Below, one piece after another: positions 1-7,761 of a stretch of DNA of 64,000 bases (position 1 is the first letter of the stretch; the number at the start of each line of letters is the position of its first letter). The notes under the pieces are model-generated. The model saw nothing but the letters and a program-made list of their open reading frames with translations, had not been told where the DNA came from and ran no database searches. This DNA is from Chthonomonas sp. (GTDB lineage: Bacteria; Armatimonadota; Fimbriimonadia; Fimbriimonadales; Fimbriimonadaceae). The translations under genes were made by a program, and so were the position numbers. The stretch covers positions 558,001 through 622,000 of the forward strand of contig JAEURQ010000002.1 of NCBI GenBank assembly GCA_016788425.1, given 5' to 3'.

Positions 1-171
1 CCCGGTCGGGCGACCAGCGCCGCGAATGGTTTGGGCCAACATGTCTTGGAACGTGACGCGGCTACCCTTGTAGGCGGTCGTGTTCACGTTGGCAACGTTG
101 TTGCCGATGATGTTCATGCGCGTTTGTTGCGCTTTGATGCTGGCGACGCCAGCGAGCATTGCTTGTAGCAT
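1..171 (-). CDS. flgE: Flagellar hook protein FlgE, N-terminal part (cut by window edge)
   Basis: The first 57 codons of a minus-strand gene are visible, starting at the ATG at 171 and running off the left edge. The start MLQAMLAGVAS, followed by the rod motif NNVANVNTTAYK (about residues 24-35) and RVTFQDMLAQT, is the conserved N-terminus of axial flagellar proteins. The length and sequence of this segment fit FlgE better than FlgG or FlgF. FlgE polymerises outside the cell into the hook that joins rod and filament. It lies downstream of fliK, flgD and the small flagellar-operon protein, the usual hook-operon order, which supports the call. The rest of the protein, including its C-terminal helix, is not in the window. 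Confidence 0.9.
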   Translation of the reverse strand, partial: MLQAMLAGVASIKAQQTRMNIIGNNVANVNTTAYKGSRVTFQDMLAQTIRGAGRPTG

Positions 172-321
172 AGTGGTTCTCTGTTACTGTCCTAGGTTGG
201 AAAGGGAACCGGGCTCGGCCATTCGGGCCTTGCGTTGCTCTCGAACACCGGGGTGTTCGATCCAGCGGTTTTCAGTTCTGTTTCCGGTCGTCGCTGGCGA
301 GCCAGCTACAAATTGTTGGCG
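172..321. other. Intergenic gap in the flagellar operon with an inverted repeat
   Basis: These 150 bases separate the small flagellar gene from flgE and hold no convincing ORF. A perfect inverted repeat (tcgaacacc / ggtgttcga) lies at 241-249 and 252-260. It has no T tract on either side, so it could be an RNA-processing hairpin or a protein site rather than a terminator. No clear promoter is visible. Confidence 0.4.
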
Positions 322-708
322 CTAAACGATGACGGCGCTATCGATGTTGGTAAACACGTTGTCCTTGAGTCCGGCCTTGTCCACGGCGGTGATGACCGTC
401 CGGTTCTTGACCGAGACCACGAGGGCCACGTCGTCGACCATGACCAGCGATTCGCGCGCACCTTTGGCGGCGGCCTGATCCACCCCCTTCATCACTCGCT
501 CCCATTCGCCTTGACCGAGTTCGATGTTGCGGCTCGCCAGACGGGTCTGGGCGTGGCCACTCACCTTGAGGCGGTCGGCAAGAAGGGATTGAAACTCGGC
601 GCCTTGCTGAGCACGATCGACCGGCGTGGTCGGCGCACTTGTGGCCGGGGTGACGCCCCGGGTGGCCAGCATGTCGCTAAGTTTCGAGTTCTGAATCGGG
701 TTACTCAT
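322..708 (-). CDS. Small flagellar operon protein (TIGR02530-type)
   Basis: A 128-residue soluble protein with no signal peptide or membrane segment. The segment from about residue 36 (GAEFQSLLADRLKVSGHAQTR) onward, with RL near 56 and the V-S-V-K-N-R-T-V-I-T-A-V-D stretch near 100-112, matches the family annotated as flagellar operon protein that sits between flgD and flgE in many Firmicutes. Its exact role is not established; position suggests a hook or cap assembly accessory. It starts 2 bases after the flgD stop, so it is translationally close-coupled. The long acidic-basic tail ends in IDSAVIV. Confidence 0.75.
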   Translation of the reverse strand: MSNPIQNSKLSDMLATRGVTPATSAPTTPVDRAQQGAEFQSLLADRLKVSGHAQTRLASRNIELGQGEWERVMKGVDQAAAKGARESLVMVDDVALVVSVKNRTVITAVDKAGLKDNVFTNIDSAVIV

Positions 709-710
709 GG

Positions 711-1367
711 TTAGTTGCTAAACGAAAGCACGTTCGAGAGCGAGACTTTGACGTTAGTTCCAAGACGATCCTTCATGGTCAGATAGACCGTGCCCTTTTC
801 GAAAGACACCTTGTCCACCGTGCCATCAAATTCCAGCGGCGAGCCGTCGGCGTTCTTTTGCGTCGGGTGATAGGCAGTTGCCTTTTTGCCGATGAGGTTG
901 GCCGCGCTGGCCGCATCCAGAATCTGCTGAACGCTCGACGAAACCGCCGAATCACCCACGGCGCGGATGTGTTCGGATTGGATTTCGACAATCCCGCCAT
1001 TGCTTTCTTGCACTTGCAGGAAGCGGTCGCCGTTGCGGATGATGAGTCCCCGCACCACGCCTTGCACGTAGTCGGTGTCGCCAGCGGCGGCATTGGGTCG
1101 GGTGGCCGTAATGGATTTGCCGATCAGCTGGTTCGCCTGCGTAATCTCGTCGTTATTGGAGATTTTATCGAGGCCTTGAACCGTACCGAGCTGCGCCATT
1201 TGGGCGAAGAAGTCGCGGTCGTTCATGGGTTCCAGCGGGTTTTGGTTGGCCAACTGTGTGGTCAACAGCCGCAGGAACGTCTCCATGTTCAGTTCCGAGG
1301 TCTTGCGGGGAGTGGTCGCGCCGAAATACTGCGCGCCATTTACCGGGGTTACTGCGATGTCAGGCAT
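711..1367 (-). CDS. flgD: Flagellar hook-capping protein FlgD
   Basis: A 218-residue protein. The N-terminal block (residues 27-55: NMETFLRLLTTQL, NQNPLEPMND, FFAQMAQL) is the diagnostic FlgD N-terminal domain, which is secreted by the flagellar export apparatus and forms the scaffold cap at the tip of the growing hook. The C-terminal half, with GKKATAY near 160 and the closing KVSLSNVLSFSN, fits the FlgD Ig/tudor-like region. It lies 12 bases downstream of fliK and just upstream of the small flagellar gene and flgE. A possible alternative ATG lies a few codons in, but the stated start gives the usual spacing before the conserved block. Confidence 0.93.
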   Translation of the reverse strand: MPDIAVTPVNGAQYFGATTPRKTSELNMETFLRLLTTQLANQNPLEPMNDRDFFAQMAQLGTVQGLDKISNNDEITQANQLIGKSITATRPNAAAGDTDYVQGVVRGLIIRNGDRFLQVQESNGGIVEIQSEHIRAVGDSAVSSSVQQILDAASAANLIGKKATAYHPTQKNADGSPLEFDGTVDKVSFEKGTVYLTMKDRLGTNVKVSLSNVLSFSN

Positions 1368-1379
1368 GGTTGAGGTTCC

Positions 1380-2954
1380 CTAGATGAGGTAGTCGAGGCC
1401 CATGGACGTAGGCGAGGTATAAGCTCGGGCGACCGGGGCGAGGGCGTGGCTCGGAGGAGCGAAGTGTCGAGCCAGTTGTTGCTGGCGGGCGAAATCTTGG
1501 TGCGTCGCGGTTTGGTGCTGACCTTGCTGGTTGCCGGAATGGCCGCCGGTGCTCACGTTGAGCGAGCCCAGGCTAAGGCCGCGGCTCTCAACCTGCTGCA
1601 CGAGTTGCTGCTTATTGCTTTCCAGCGACTGCGCGACTTGCTGATTGGTGGCCTGAATCTCGGTGCGGACCTGGCCGTTGTCAAGCTTCACGCTCATCGT
1701 GATCTGGCCCAATTCGCGCGGTTCCAGATGGATGGTCAACGCACCTTCTCGGCGAAACGCGAGGAAAGTCTCGGCGCGGTCCACGATTTGACGGTGCAGT
1801 TTGGCATCGTCAATCGGGGCTTGCGGCTTTTCCTTAGGCTGGCTCGCTTCGGTGCGCGTCGGCGCTACGCCTTCGCGGGTCGTCAAGTCAGCCTTTGGTT
1901 CGTCAACCGGCTTGGAATCCTTGCTTGTTTCCTTGGTTTCGAGGGTGAGGAGTCCGTCCTTAATTGGGGTGGTCTCGCTGCCCTTGAGTTGGAAAACTTC
2001 TTCCTTCGGCGCGTTGGCGGGTGCCTGCGGCTCCACGACCGGTTCCGGCGTGGGCTTGGCGGCCTTGGTCACGGTTTCGGTCACGGGTTGCGCTGGGACT
2101 TCAACACGCTCGATGGTTTCCGAGAAGCCGCTTTCAAAGGCGCGCTTCATATCCACGCGGTCGGCGAACGCGAACTTGCTCTTGGGCTTCGGTTGGGCGG
2201 CGACCACTGGCTCAGTCGGGGTGGTGACCTTGGCTTCGGCGGGTTGCTTGGGAGCAATCTCGTCCGTCGTGAACGTGATTTTCGCCGGATTCAAGGGCTC
2301 GCCGGTGAGCGGATGGCGCGGCACTTCTGCGGATTGCTCCACCTTCGTCGGGTTCAGAAAGTCGAGTTGCTCGCTGGTCAGCAGCTGGGTGTCAGCCGAC
2401 TGCTTGACGGTGCCAGGCGCGACCTGCAAGTCTTGCTCGGGCGTGGTGACTTCCACCTTGGCATCGGCCTTTGGCGCGAGGTCGTATTCGGCGAACTCGC
2501 GGCTCGGGGCGAACACGGGCTCTTCATCCGGGGCTACGGCACCCACGGTTTCGACCTTGGCTTCCGGCTCATCGGTGGCCACGATCGCAGCTGACGGAAC
2601 GAACTGCGGCGGCACCGCATAGGCGAGAACCTCGGCGGTAAGCGCGGGCTCGACCTCGTCGTCGCCATCGGTCTGCGGGCGGCAGTCCGTGTGAGCGGCG
2701 TTTCGTGGTTCGATCGGGAGGTCCAGCGGCTGGGTTTCGGTTGCATTCGGCAATTCGATGTGCGCTTCCTCGATCGTCAGGTTGATCGGAGGGCCGGGTG
2801 GTCCCGGGTCTGGAACATCGGGCGGCGTGGTGAGCGCCTGTTCCAAGAGACCCGCAAACTCCGGGGCCAGGTCCGGCGAGACTGCCGGCGCGCCAAACTG
2901 CGCTCCGGTTTCCGCGGGAACTGCTCCTAGTTGAAGTAGCGACTCGATCTGCAT
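1380..2954 (-). CDS. fliK: Flagellar hook-length control protein FliK
   Basis: A 524-residue protein built like FliK: a long, low-complexity, Pro/Glu/Lys-rich region (about residues 1-390) acting as the molecular ruler, then a compact C-terminal Flg_hook domain at about 395-465. That domain holds the signature LTIHLEPRELGQITM and the following VRTEIQATNQQ..LESNKQQL helix. Through contact with FlhB this domain switches export from hook to filament subunits. The tail is Gln/His-rich. It is the first recognisable flagellar gene of the operon, with the ATG 87 bases after the preceding minus-strand gene. The ruler region is poorly conserved, so identification rests on the C-terminal domain and on neighbours flgD and flgE. 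Confidence 0.9.
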   Translation of the reverse strand: MQIESLLQLGAVPAETGAQFGAPAVSPDLAPEFAGLLEQALTTPPDVPDPGPPGPPINLTIEEAHIELPNATETQPLDLPIEPRNAAHTDCRPQTDGDDEVEPALTAEVLAYAVPPQFVPSAAIVATDEPEAKVETVGAVAPDEEPVFAPSREFAEYDLAPKADAKVEVTTPEQDLQVAPGTVKQSADTQLLTSEQLDFLNPTKVEQSAEVPRHPLTGEPLNPAKITFTTDEIAPKQPAEAKVTTPTEPVVAAQPKPKSKFAFADRVDMKRAFESGFSETIERVEVPAQPVTETVTKAAKPTPEPVVEPQAPANAPKEEVFQLKGSETTPIKDGLLTLETKETSKDSKPVDEPKADLTTREGVAPTRTEASQPKEKPQAPIDDAKLHRQIVDRAETFLAFRREGALTIHLEPRELGQITMSVKLDNGQVRTEIQATNQQVAQSLESNKQQLVQQVESRGLSLGSLNVSTGGHSGNQQGQHQTATHQDFARQQQLARHFAPPSHALAPVARAYTSPTSMGLDYLI

Positions 2955-3010
2955 AGTGCCATTTGTGTTGTTGGCAAGATGCCGATTTCCTTCAGGGGGA
3001 AAATCGCTCT

Positions 3011-3029
3011 CCTCAAGTAGCGCTTGAGG
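3011..3029 (-). terminator. Weak terminator-like hairpin upstream of fliK
   Basis: A 7-bp perfect stem (cctcaag / cttgagg, 5-base loop) lies between the membrane-protein pair and fliK. On the minus strand it is followed by gagcgatttt, a short T run. It may end the upstream transcript or only attenuate it. Confidence 0.3.
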
Positions 3030-3041
3030 TTTTGAGGCGGA

Positions 3042-3632
3042 CTAGGCTGGATCCGGGGAGGTTTCGCGCAGCCCCGAATCGCGGTGCCGCCTGCCGATGC
3101 CCCACCCGATGATGAGTGAGACAACTGGCAGTCCGAGTTCAAGATAGTAAATGCCCTGGGGCCAATTGGTCTTGACGATCGATGCCAACGCTTCGAACAC
3201 CAACGATATACAGGCGGTGCCAGCGAAGAACTCCAGGATTCCCTTGGGGGCGGGGCGGCGCCAAACAAGAAGGGCGGGGATAAGCACAACAACCAGATAT
3301 CCGTACCACGGAAGTCTGATTTGAACGCCGGCCAAACTCAGGAGTTTGAACACCAAACTCACCACAATGCTAGTAAACGCGATGCTTATGGCGAGCTTTT
3401 CCGCTGAGGTGTCCTTGGTATTCCAGGCGACCGTAATGGCAATCACCGTTGAGAGGATTGAGACAAAGATTCCCCTTGCGGTGTTTGGTTCGCCGATGGG
3501 GAGGCTTTGCATGAGCCACAGCCAACCCAGCGCACCGGCCGCGAATCGCAGCAAGCCATTGCGCCGGCCATCCCAGCCATCAACCAGACACGCGAAAACC
3601 CCGAGGGTCAGGAGGATGGCAGATATTTGCAT
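3042..3632 (-). CDS. Unknown integral membrane protein, second of a pair
   Basis: A 196-residue protein with about seven hydrophobic segments (for example MQISAILLTLGVFACLV, then segments near residues 30-50, 60-75, 85-110, 115-130, 140-160 and 170-190) and a basic C-terminus (GRRHRDSG). I chose the ATG at 3632 because it is 4 bases downstream of the neighbour's stop and starts directly with a membrane helix; an upstream start would add a cysteine-rich, unlikely leader. I do not recognise a family. It forms a likely two-gene operon with the next membrane protein. Base composition here looks visibly less G+C-rich than in the flagellar genes, a possible sign of transfer. Confidence 0.6.
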   Translation of the reverse strand: MQISAILLTLGVFACLVDGWDGRRNGLLRFAAGALGWLWLMQSLPIGEPNTARGIFVSILSTVIAITVAWNTKDTSAEKLAISIAFTSIVVSLVFKLLSLAGVQIRLPWYGYLVVVLIPALLVWRRPAPKGILEFFAGTACISLVFEALASIVKTNWPQGIYYLELGLPVVSLIIGWGIGRRHRDSGLRETSPDPA

Positions 3633-3636
3633 GACA

Positions 3637-4272
3637 CTAAGATATACCAGTTGGACTGGCCGGAGGATTCGAGTTTTTCTGCTGACGCAGGGTCTCGTGT
3701 CGAGCTGCGACCAGAGCGCTGGCGCCCAACCAGACTGCAAGTAGCATGAACCACAAGTTCGGCGTGTTATCAAACAGCCTAGTCTCGATGCTGATTGCGA
3801 TATATATCCCGAGGAGCAAGACGGGAAGCGTGCAGATGGCAGCCCGAGTAAACGTCACCCAACGGCTTTCGTGGTAGCCGAAAGCGGCGGCCACAACGAG
3901 GCAGATTAACAGCGTCAGGCTCCGGTCTTGCCAAAAATCTGCGCTCCTCGGCGGTATTGCGCCGGCAATCCCAATGGCAAACGAGGCGATAGTGGCGAGG
4001 AAGGCAACGCCGGGCAAGATTCGGTGTACGAAGCTCCTTGGGATCAAACTGAGCGCGATTATGGGCACGGCCAAAAAAATTGACCAAGGGGAATCGAGAT
4101 AGACCCAGGAAGTATCCCACCATACTGAGCCGAATAAGCCGAGTGGAATGAGTGGTGCCGCAACCGTTGTTGAGTAACCGGCCAGCCACCGATCCTCACC
4201 TGTCCTCCACGCGATTCCAAGGATCGCCAACGGAACCACGAAGTAGAACACAAACATCAATGGAGTACTCAT
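3637..4272 (-). CDS. Unknown integral membrane protein, first of a pair
   Basis: A 211-residue protein with about seven predicted membrane helices (MFVFYFVVPLAILGIAW at the N-terminus, then segments near 35-55, 65-80, 85-110, 118-138, 142-162 and 170-190) and a short polar tail. The segment spacing resembles its downstream neighbour, so the two may be diverged paralogues or subunits of one complex, but I see no clear sequence identity and recognise no family. The start ATG at 4272 is preceded by a divergent gap shared with rfbD. No catalytic motif is visible. Confidence 0.6.
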   Translation of the reverse strand: MSTPLMFVFYFVVPLAILGIAWRTGEDRWLAGYSTTVAAPLIPLGLFGSVWWDTSWVYLDSPWSIFLAVPIIALSLIPRSFVHRILPGVAFLATIASFAIGIAGAIPPRSADFWQDRSLTLLICLVVAAAFGYHESRWVTFTRAAICTLPVLLLGIYIAISIETRLFDNTPNLWFMLLAVWLGASALVAARHETLRQQKNSNPPASPTGIS

Positions 4273-4377
4273 TTCGTATCGGAATCGGCGCGTAAAGGGT
4301 TAGCCAGGGCAGGTTAGTGCGCAACGGTGAGCCACAGGTAGAAACTCCACACCCTACCTTACACTCATAATCTGACC

Positions 4378-5262
4378 GTGGCTGCAAAAAAATCCCAACC
4401 GCAACCGGCAACGCTCGTCCTGGGCGGCACGGGCATGCTGGGGCGAGAGGTTGTGGCGCACTTGCCGCCGCCGGTTTGGGCGCCGACCCGTGACGAATTC
4501 GAGCTGGTCAATGTGAATCTCGAAACCGCCATCGGCGACCGCCGCCTTGCGGCAGTGGTCAATTGCGCCGCCTACACGGCCGTGGACCGAGCGGAATCCG
4601 AACCGATTCTCGCCCGCGAGTTGAACCACTTTTTGCCGAAGACGCTGGGCGCATGGGCGACTAAGCACCGCGTGCCGGTGGTCCACGTCAGCACCGACTT
4701 TGTCTTTGATGGCCGCGCCACAACTCCCTACTCGGCGGAAGCGCTCACCAACCCGCAAGGCGTGTACGCCAAGACCAAGGAGGCGGGCGAGCGCTACATC
4801 AACCACGGCTGGGTGGTGCGCACATCGTGGCTGTTCGGGAATGCTGGGGCGTGTTTTCCGCGGACGATGGTGCGCGCATGGCTGGCTGGGCGCGAACTGC
4901 GCGTGGTGAGCGATCAGGTGGGCACGCCGACCTACGCCTCCGACCTTGCGCAGTGGATCCGGGCGTTGTTGGCCAGTCCGATGCCGTTTGGAACGCTCCA
5001 CGCCGCAGGCGCCGAGGCCATGAGTTGGTTCGAGTTTGCCCGATTGGTGATTGGGACTTACGAGGAAGTTCACCAGACTGGCTGCCCCATCCACATTGAG
5101 CCCATCGCGACCAAAGATTGGCCCGCGCCCGCTCCGCGACCCGCCTATTCCGCGCTCGATTCGTCCGTGGTGCACGAGCGTTACGGCCCGCCCACCCCGC
5201 TGCGAGAGGCAATTATCCAATTCGCCGAGCAAAACCCGCCGGAAACCCTGCTGGGACCTTAG
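4378..5262 (+). CDS. rfbD: dTDP-4-dehydrorhamnose reductase (RmlD/RfbD)
   Basis: A 294-residue short-chain dehydrogenase-like protein that reduces dTDP-4-keto-L-rhamnose to dTDP-L-rhamnose for surface polysaccharide. The NAD(P)-binding glycine motif GGTGMLG is at residues 16-22; NCAAYTAVD (about 62-70), the STDFVFDG strand (about 105-112) and the catalytic Tyr-x3-Lys (YAKTK, about 130-134) are all present, as is RTSWLFG. The start is GTG at 4378; no closer ATG precedes the Rossmann motif. The other rml genes are not in the window, so it is detached from a complete dTDP-rhamnose operon. A -10-like CATAAT lies just upstream near 4362. Confidence 0.92.
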   Translation: MAAKKSQPQPATLVLGGTGMLGREVVAHLPPPVWAPTRDEFELVNVNLETAIGDRRLAAVVNCAAYTAVDRAESEPILARELNHFLPKTLGAWATKHRVPVVHVSTDFVFDGRATTPYSAEALTNPQGVYAKTKEAGERYINHGWVVRTSWLFGNAGACFPRTMVRAWLAGRELRVVSDQVGTPTYASDLAQWIRALLASPMPFGTLHAAGAEAMSWFEFARLVIGTYEEVHQTGCPIHIEPIATKDWPAPAPRPAYSALDSSVVHERYGPPTPLREAIIQFAEQNPPETLLGP

Positions 5263-5312
5263 TCGGGCCGCACAACAGAAATGCCCGCAACCCCGTTACA
5301 ATAAGCAAGAAC

Positions 5313-5885
5313 ATGAGCGGAATCCCGAACAGCGTGGAATGGTATTACGTTGGCCACTATGGCCGCCTCGGTCCGCTCACCGAGGAGCAAGTCCGTGGCC
5401 TCATCACCGACCTGGTGATCGAGCGCAGCACCTACGTCTGGGTGACCGGCATGGCCGATTGGGCTCCGGCCGGCAACGTGCCGGCGCTGGTCACGATGTT
5501 CCCGGCGATGGCGTCTTCGCCGCCCCCGTTCCAGCCGAACATGCCGCCGGTGCAAACTTACGCCGCTCAGCCGCAAGGCGATGTTTTCCACCGCATGTTC
5601 AACGAGCCGGATTACGGCACCATGCCGACCGTGCCGAGCACGATGAACCCCTACGCGCGGCAAGATCCGGCGTATCAAGTGAGCGACAAGAGCCGCATCG
5701 CCGCCGGCATTTTGCAGATTCTCATCCCCGGCGTTGGGCGCATGTACCTGGGCCACGTTGCCCAGGGGGTCATGCAACTCATTTTGTCGCCCTGCGTGAT
5801 CGGCGCCGTCTGGGCGTGGATCGACGGCATTTTGATGCTGTGCGGAAACGTGAAGTTCGACGGCTACGGCCGTCGGTTGCAGTAG
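5313..5885 (+). CDS. GYF-like plus TM2 domain membrane protein
   Basis: A 190-residue protein with two recognisable parts. Residues 8-55 (EWYYVGHYGRLGPLTEEQV .. WVTGMADWAPAG) form a GYF_2-type domain common in bacterial membrane proteins. After a Pro/Met-rich linker, residues about 125-185 (KSRIAAGILQILIPGVGRMYLGH, then CVIGAVWAWIDGILML) match a TM2 domain with two membrane helices and the aspartate of the W-x-x-D-G motif. Function is unknown; GYF domains bind proline-rich peptides. The ATG at 5313 follows the purine run aagcaagaac. It sits between rfbD and a transaldolase with short gaps. Confidence 0.8.
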   Translation: MSGIPNSVEWYYVGHYGRLGPLTEEQVRGLITDLVIERSTYVWVTGMADWAPAGNVPALVTMFPAMASSPPPFQPNMPPVQTYAAQPQGDVFHRMFNEPDYGTMPTVPSTMNPYARQDPAYQVSDKSRIAAGILQILIPGVGRMYLGHVAQGVMQLILSPCVIGAVWAWIDGILMLCGNVKFDGYGRRLQ

Positions 5886-5932
5886 CACTTGTCCACGGGC
5901 TGGTCGGCCGCCCTCCGGTAAACTAGCTGGAC

Positions 5933-6589
5933 ATGAAAATCTTTCTCGATACCGGCGATATCAACGAAGTGCGGCAGGCCGCCGAGTGGGGCGTGATTGA
6001 TGGCGTCACCACCAATCCCACGCTCATCGCCAAGTCAGGAAAGGGATTCAAGGAAACCGTGCTCGCGATTTGCGAGGCCGTGCCCGGCGGCGACATTAGC
6101 GCCGAAGTCGTGGCCACCGACTACGAAACCATGGTGAAGGAAGCCATGGAGATTAGTAGCTGGCATCCGCAAGTCACGGTTAAGGTGCCGCTGATCAAAG
6201 ACGGCATTCGGCTGGTGAGTTTCCTCGCCGACAAGGGCATTCGTACCAACGTGACGCTGGTCTTTACGGTGGGACAGGCACTTCTGGCGGCCAAGGCGGG
6301 CGCCACCTACATTTCCAATTTTGTCGGGCGCGTGGATGACCTCAACACAGACGGCATGCAAGCCGTCATTGACACCGTCGAGATGGTGGATGTGTACGGT
6401 TTTGATAGCGAAGTGCTCGTCGCCAGCGTGCGCCATCCGCTACACGTGACGCAGGCCATCCAAGCCGGAGCGCATGTGGCCACGATGCCGCTCAAGATCA
6501 TTGAAGCGCTGTTCCATCACCCGCTCACCGATTCGGGCCTCACCCGGTTCCTTAAGGATTGGAGCGACGCCGGATTGAGCATCAGCTAA
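5933..6589 (+). CDS. tal: Transaldolase, small (TalC/FSA) type
   Basis: A 218-residue (beta/alpha)8 aldolase of the short transaldolase family. MKIFLDTGDINEV and DGVTTNPTLIAKSG (residues 24-37) are typical, and the Schiff-base lysine is Lys84 in VTVKVPL. The later motifs GIRTNVTLVFTVGQA and ATYISNFVGRVDD (about 133-145) are also intact. It either transfers dihydroxyacetone between sugar phosphates in the non-oxidative pentose phosphate pathway or acts as a fructose-6-phosphate aldolase; the sequence alone does not separate these. The length equals the family norm of about 215-220. A NIL-domain gene follows after 21 bases. Confidence 0.93.
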   Translation: MKIFLDTGDINEVRQAAEWGVIDGVTTNPTLIAKSGKGFKETVLAICEAVPGGDISAEVVATDYETMVKEAMEISSWHPQVTVKVPLIKDGIRLVSFLADKGIRTNVTLVFTVGQALLAAKAGATYISNFVGRVDDLNTDGMQAVIDTVEMVDVYGFDSEVLVASVRHPLHVTQAIQAGAHVATMPLKIIEALFHHPLTDSGLTRFLKDWSDAGLSIS

Positions 6590-6610
6590 GGGTATAACCA
6601 ACACAAACGC

Positions 6611-6850
6611 ATGGCACTGGTTGACATTCATCTCACCGCAAAAGGCGACGCCGTAAACGAGCCGTTCATCTGGCGCATCGGCCGCGATTTCGACGTCAAA
6701 GTGAACATCGTCAAGGCGAGCATCGACACCGATTTCGGGTGGATGCACATCACCCTGGAAGGAGCGGTGGAAGAAATTCAGCGCGCCACCAGCTGGCTGA
6801 TGACCACCGGCCTGCACGTCGATACCCAGCAACGCTCCGTAAAGGCGTGA
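6611..6850 (+). CDS. NIL domain protein
   Basis: A 79-residue protein that is essentially one NIL domain (ferredoxin-like fold). It shows PFIWRIGRDFDVKVNIVKASID followed by GWMHITLEGAVEEIQRATSWL, the usual strand-helix-strand pattern. NIL domains occur at the C-terminus of methionine ABC ATPases and as stand-alone proteins next to ferredoxins or sulfur-amino-acid genes; the role of this free copy is unknown. Its TGA overlaps the GTG start of the next gene by 4 bases, so the pair is translationally coupled. Confidence 0.75.
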   Translation: MALVDIHLTAKGDAVNEPFIWRIGRDFDVKVNIVKASIDTDFGWMHITLEGAVEEIQRATSWLMTTGLHVDTQQRSVKA

Positions 6851-7749
6851 CGCCGTACGTGCCCGAAGACTTCGACCAGTTTTGGGCCGAAGTGGTCGAG
6901 GAAGCGCGCGCCGTCCCTCTTGATTTCCGTCGCTCGCGGCGCAACGATTTCGTGCTCGACGGGTTTTTTGTCGAGACGATTTGGTTTCAATCGGTGCAGG
7001 GTCGCACGGTCGAAGGCTGGCTCGCGATCCCGCGCGACGGCGAGGTCTTCCCGGGCTTCGTTTGGTCGCCGCCGTATGGCCGCGAATCGCTGCTCCCGAA
7101 TCGGTACGGCACCCGAGCCGGAATGGTGAGCCTCTCGCTCAATTTTCATGGGCACGGCGCTTTCCACCAGGAAAAGTACACGCCCACCCGCGGCTACTTT
7201 GCCGATGGTGCGGACGACCCCAACACCTGGGTGTTTCGCCGCATGTTTCAGGATGCGTTTATCGCCGCCCGCGTGCTGGAAGCCCAACTCGAAGTGGATG
7301 AACGTCAGATCGCGGCGATGGGCATGAGCCAAGGCGCGGGCCTTTCGTTGTGGCTCGGCGCGCACTGCCCGATTGTTCGCGCGGTGGCCGCGGACATGCC
7401 ATTTCTCGGCGCGATGCCTGACGCGCTCAGCCGGAACGCGTACCGCTACCCGCTCAAAGAGCTGATTGACTACATGGAGACGATTCCGTTTGGGCGGGAA
7501 CGCGTGCTCTACACCATTAGCTACTTCGACACCATGAATCAGGCCACGCGCGTGCGGGTGCCGACGCTCATTAGCCGCGGTCTGAAAGACCCCGCCTGCC
7601 GACCAGAAAACGTGCAGGCAATATACGACGCCGTTCCGGCCGCCGACAAGCAACTGGTCACATACGATTGGGGCCACGATTGGCATCCGGACATGGTGGA
7701 GAATAATCGCGATTTCGTCCTTCGCGCCTTAAAGTCGGAACTCAGTTAA
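6847..7749 (+). CDS. Acetyl-xylan-esterase-like alpha/beta hydrolase
   Basis: A 300-residue cytoplasmic alpha/beta hydrolase resembling the AXE1/cephalosporin-C deacetylase family. Hallmarks are the early DFDQFWAEVVEEA, the RTVEGWLAIPRDG strand region, the nucleophile elbow GMSQGAG (Ser161), and DAFIAARVLEAQLEVDERQIAAMG just before it. A late Asp (about residue 254) and the His in DWGHDWH (about 277) complete a plausible triad. There is no signal peptide, so the substrate is likely an imported acetylated sugar. The GTG start at 6847 overlaps the NIL-gene stop (GTGA). An upstream start in this frame would run deep through the NIL gene and is unlikely. Confidence 0.8.
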   Translation: MTPYVPEDFDQFWAEVVEEARAVPLDFRRSRRNDFVLDGFFVETIWFQSVQGRTVEGWLAIPRDGEVFPGFVWSPPYGRESLLPNRYGTRAGMVSLSLNFHGHGAFHQEKYTPTRGYFADGADDPNTWVFRRMFQDAFIAARVLEAQLEVDERQIAAMGMSQGAGLSLWLGAHCPIVRAVAADMPFLGAMPDALSRNAYRYPLKELIDYMETIPFGRERVLYTISYFDTMNQATRVRVPTLISRGLKDPACRPENVQAIYDAVPAADKQLVTYDWGHDWHPDMVENNRDFVLRALKSELS

Positions 7750-7761
7750 CGCAATTGTCAT

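Noticed and set aside
1446-2594. 382-codon plus-strand open frame inside fliK
   Set aside because: The minus-strand reading gives the Flg_hook domain and fits the operon; the plus frame shows no domain.
1-4272. Sigma-54 (-24/-12) promoter upstream of the hook operon
   Set aside because: I looked for TGGCAC followed by TTGC at the right spacing and found no convincing match in this part; the true operon promoter may lie elsewhere.
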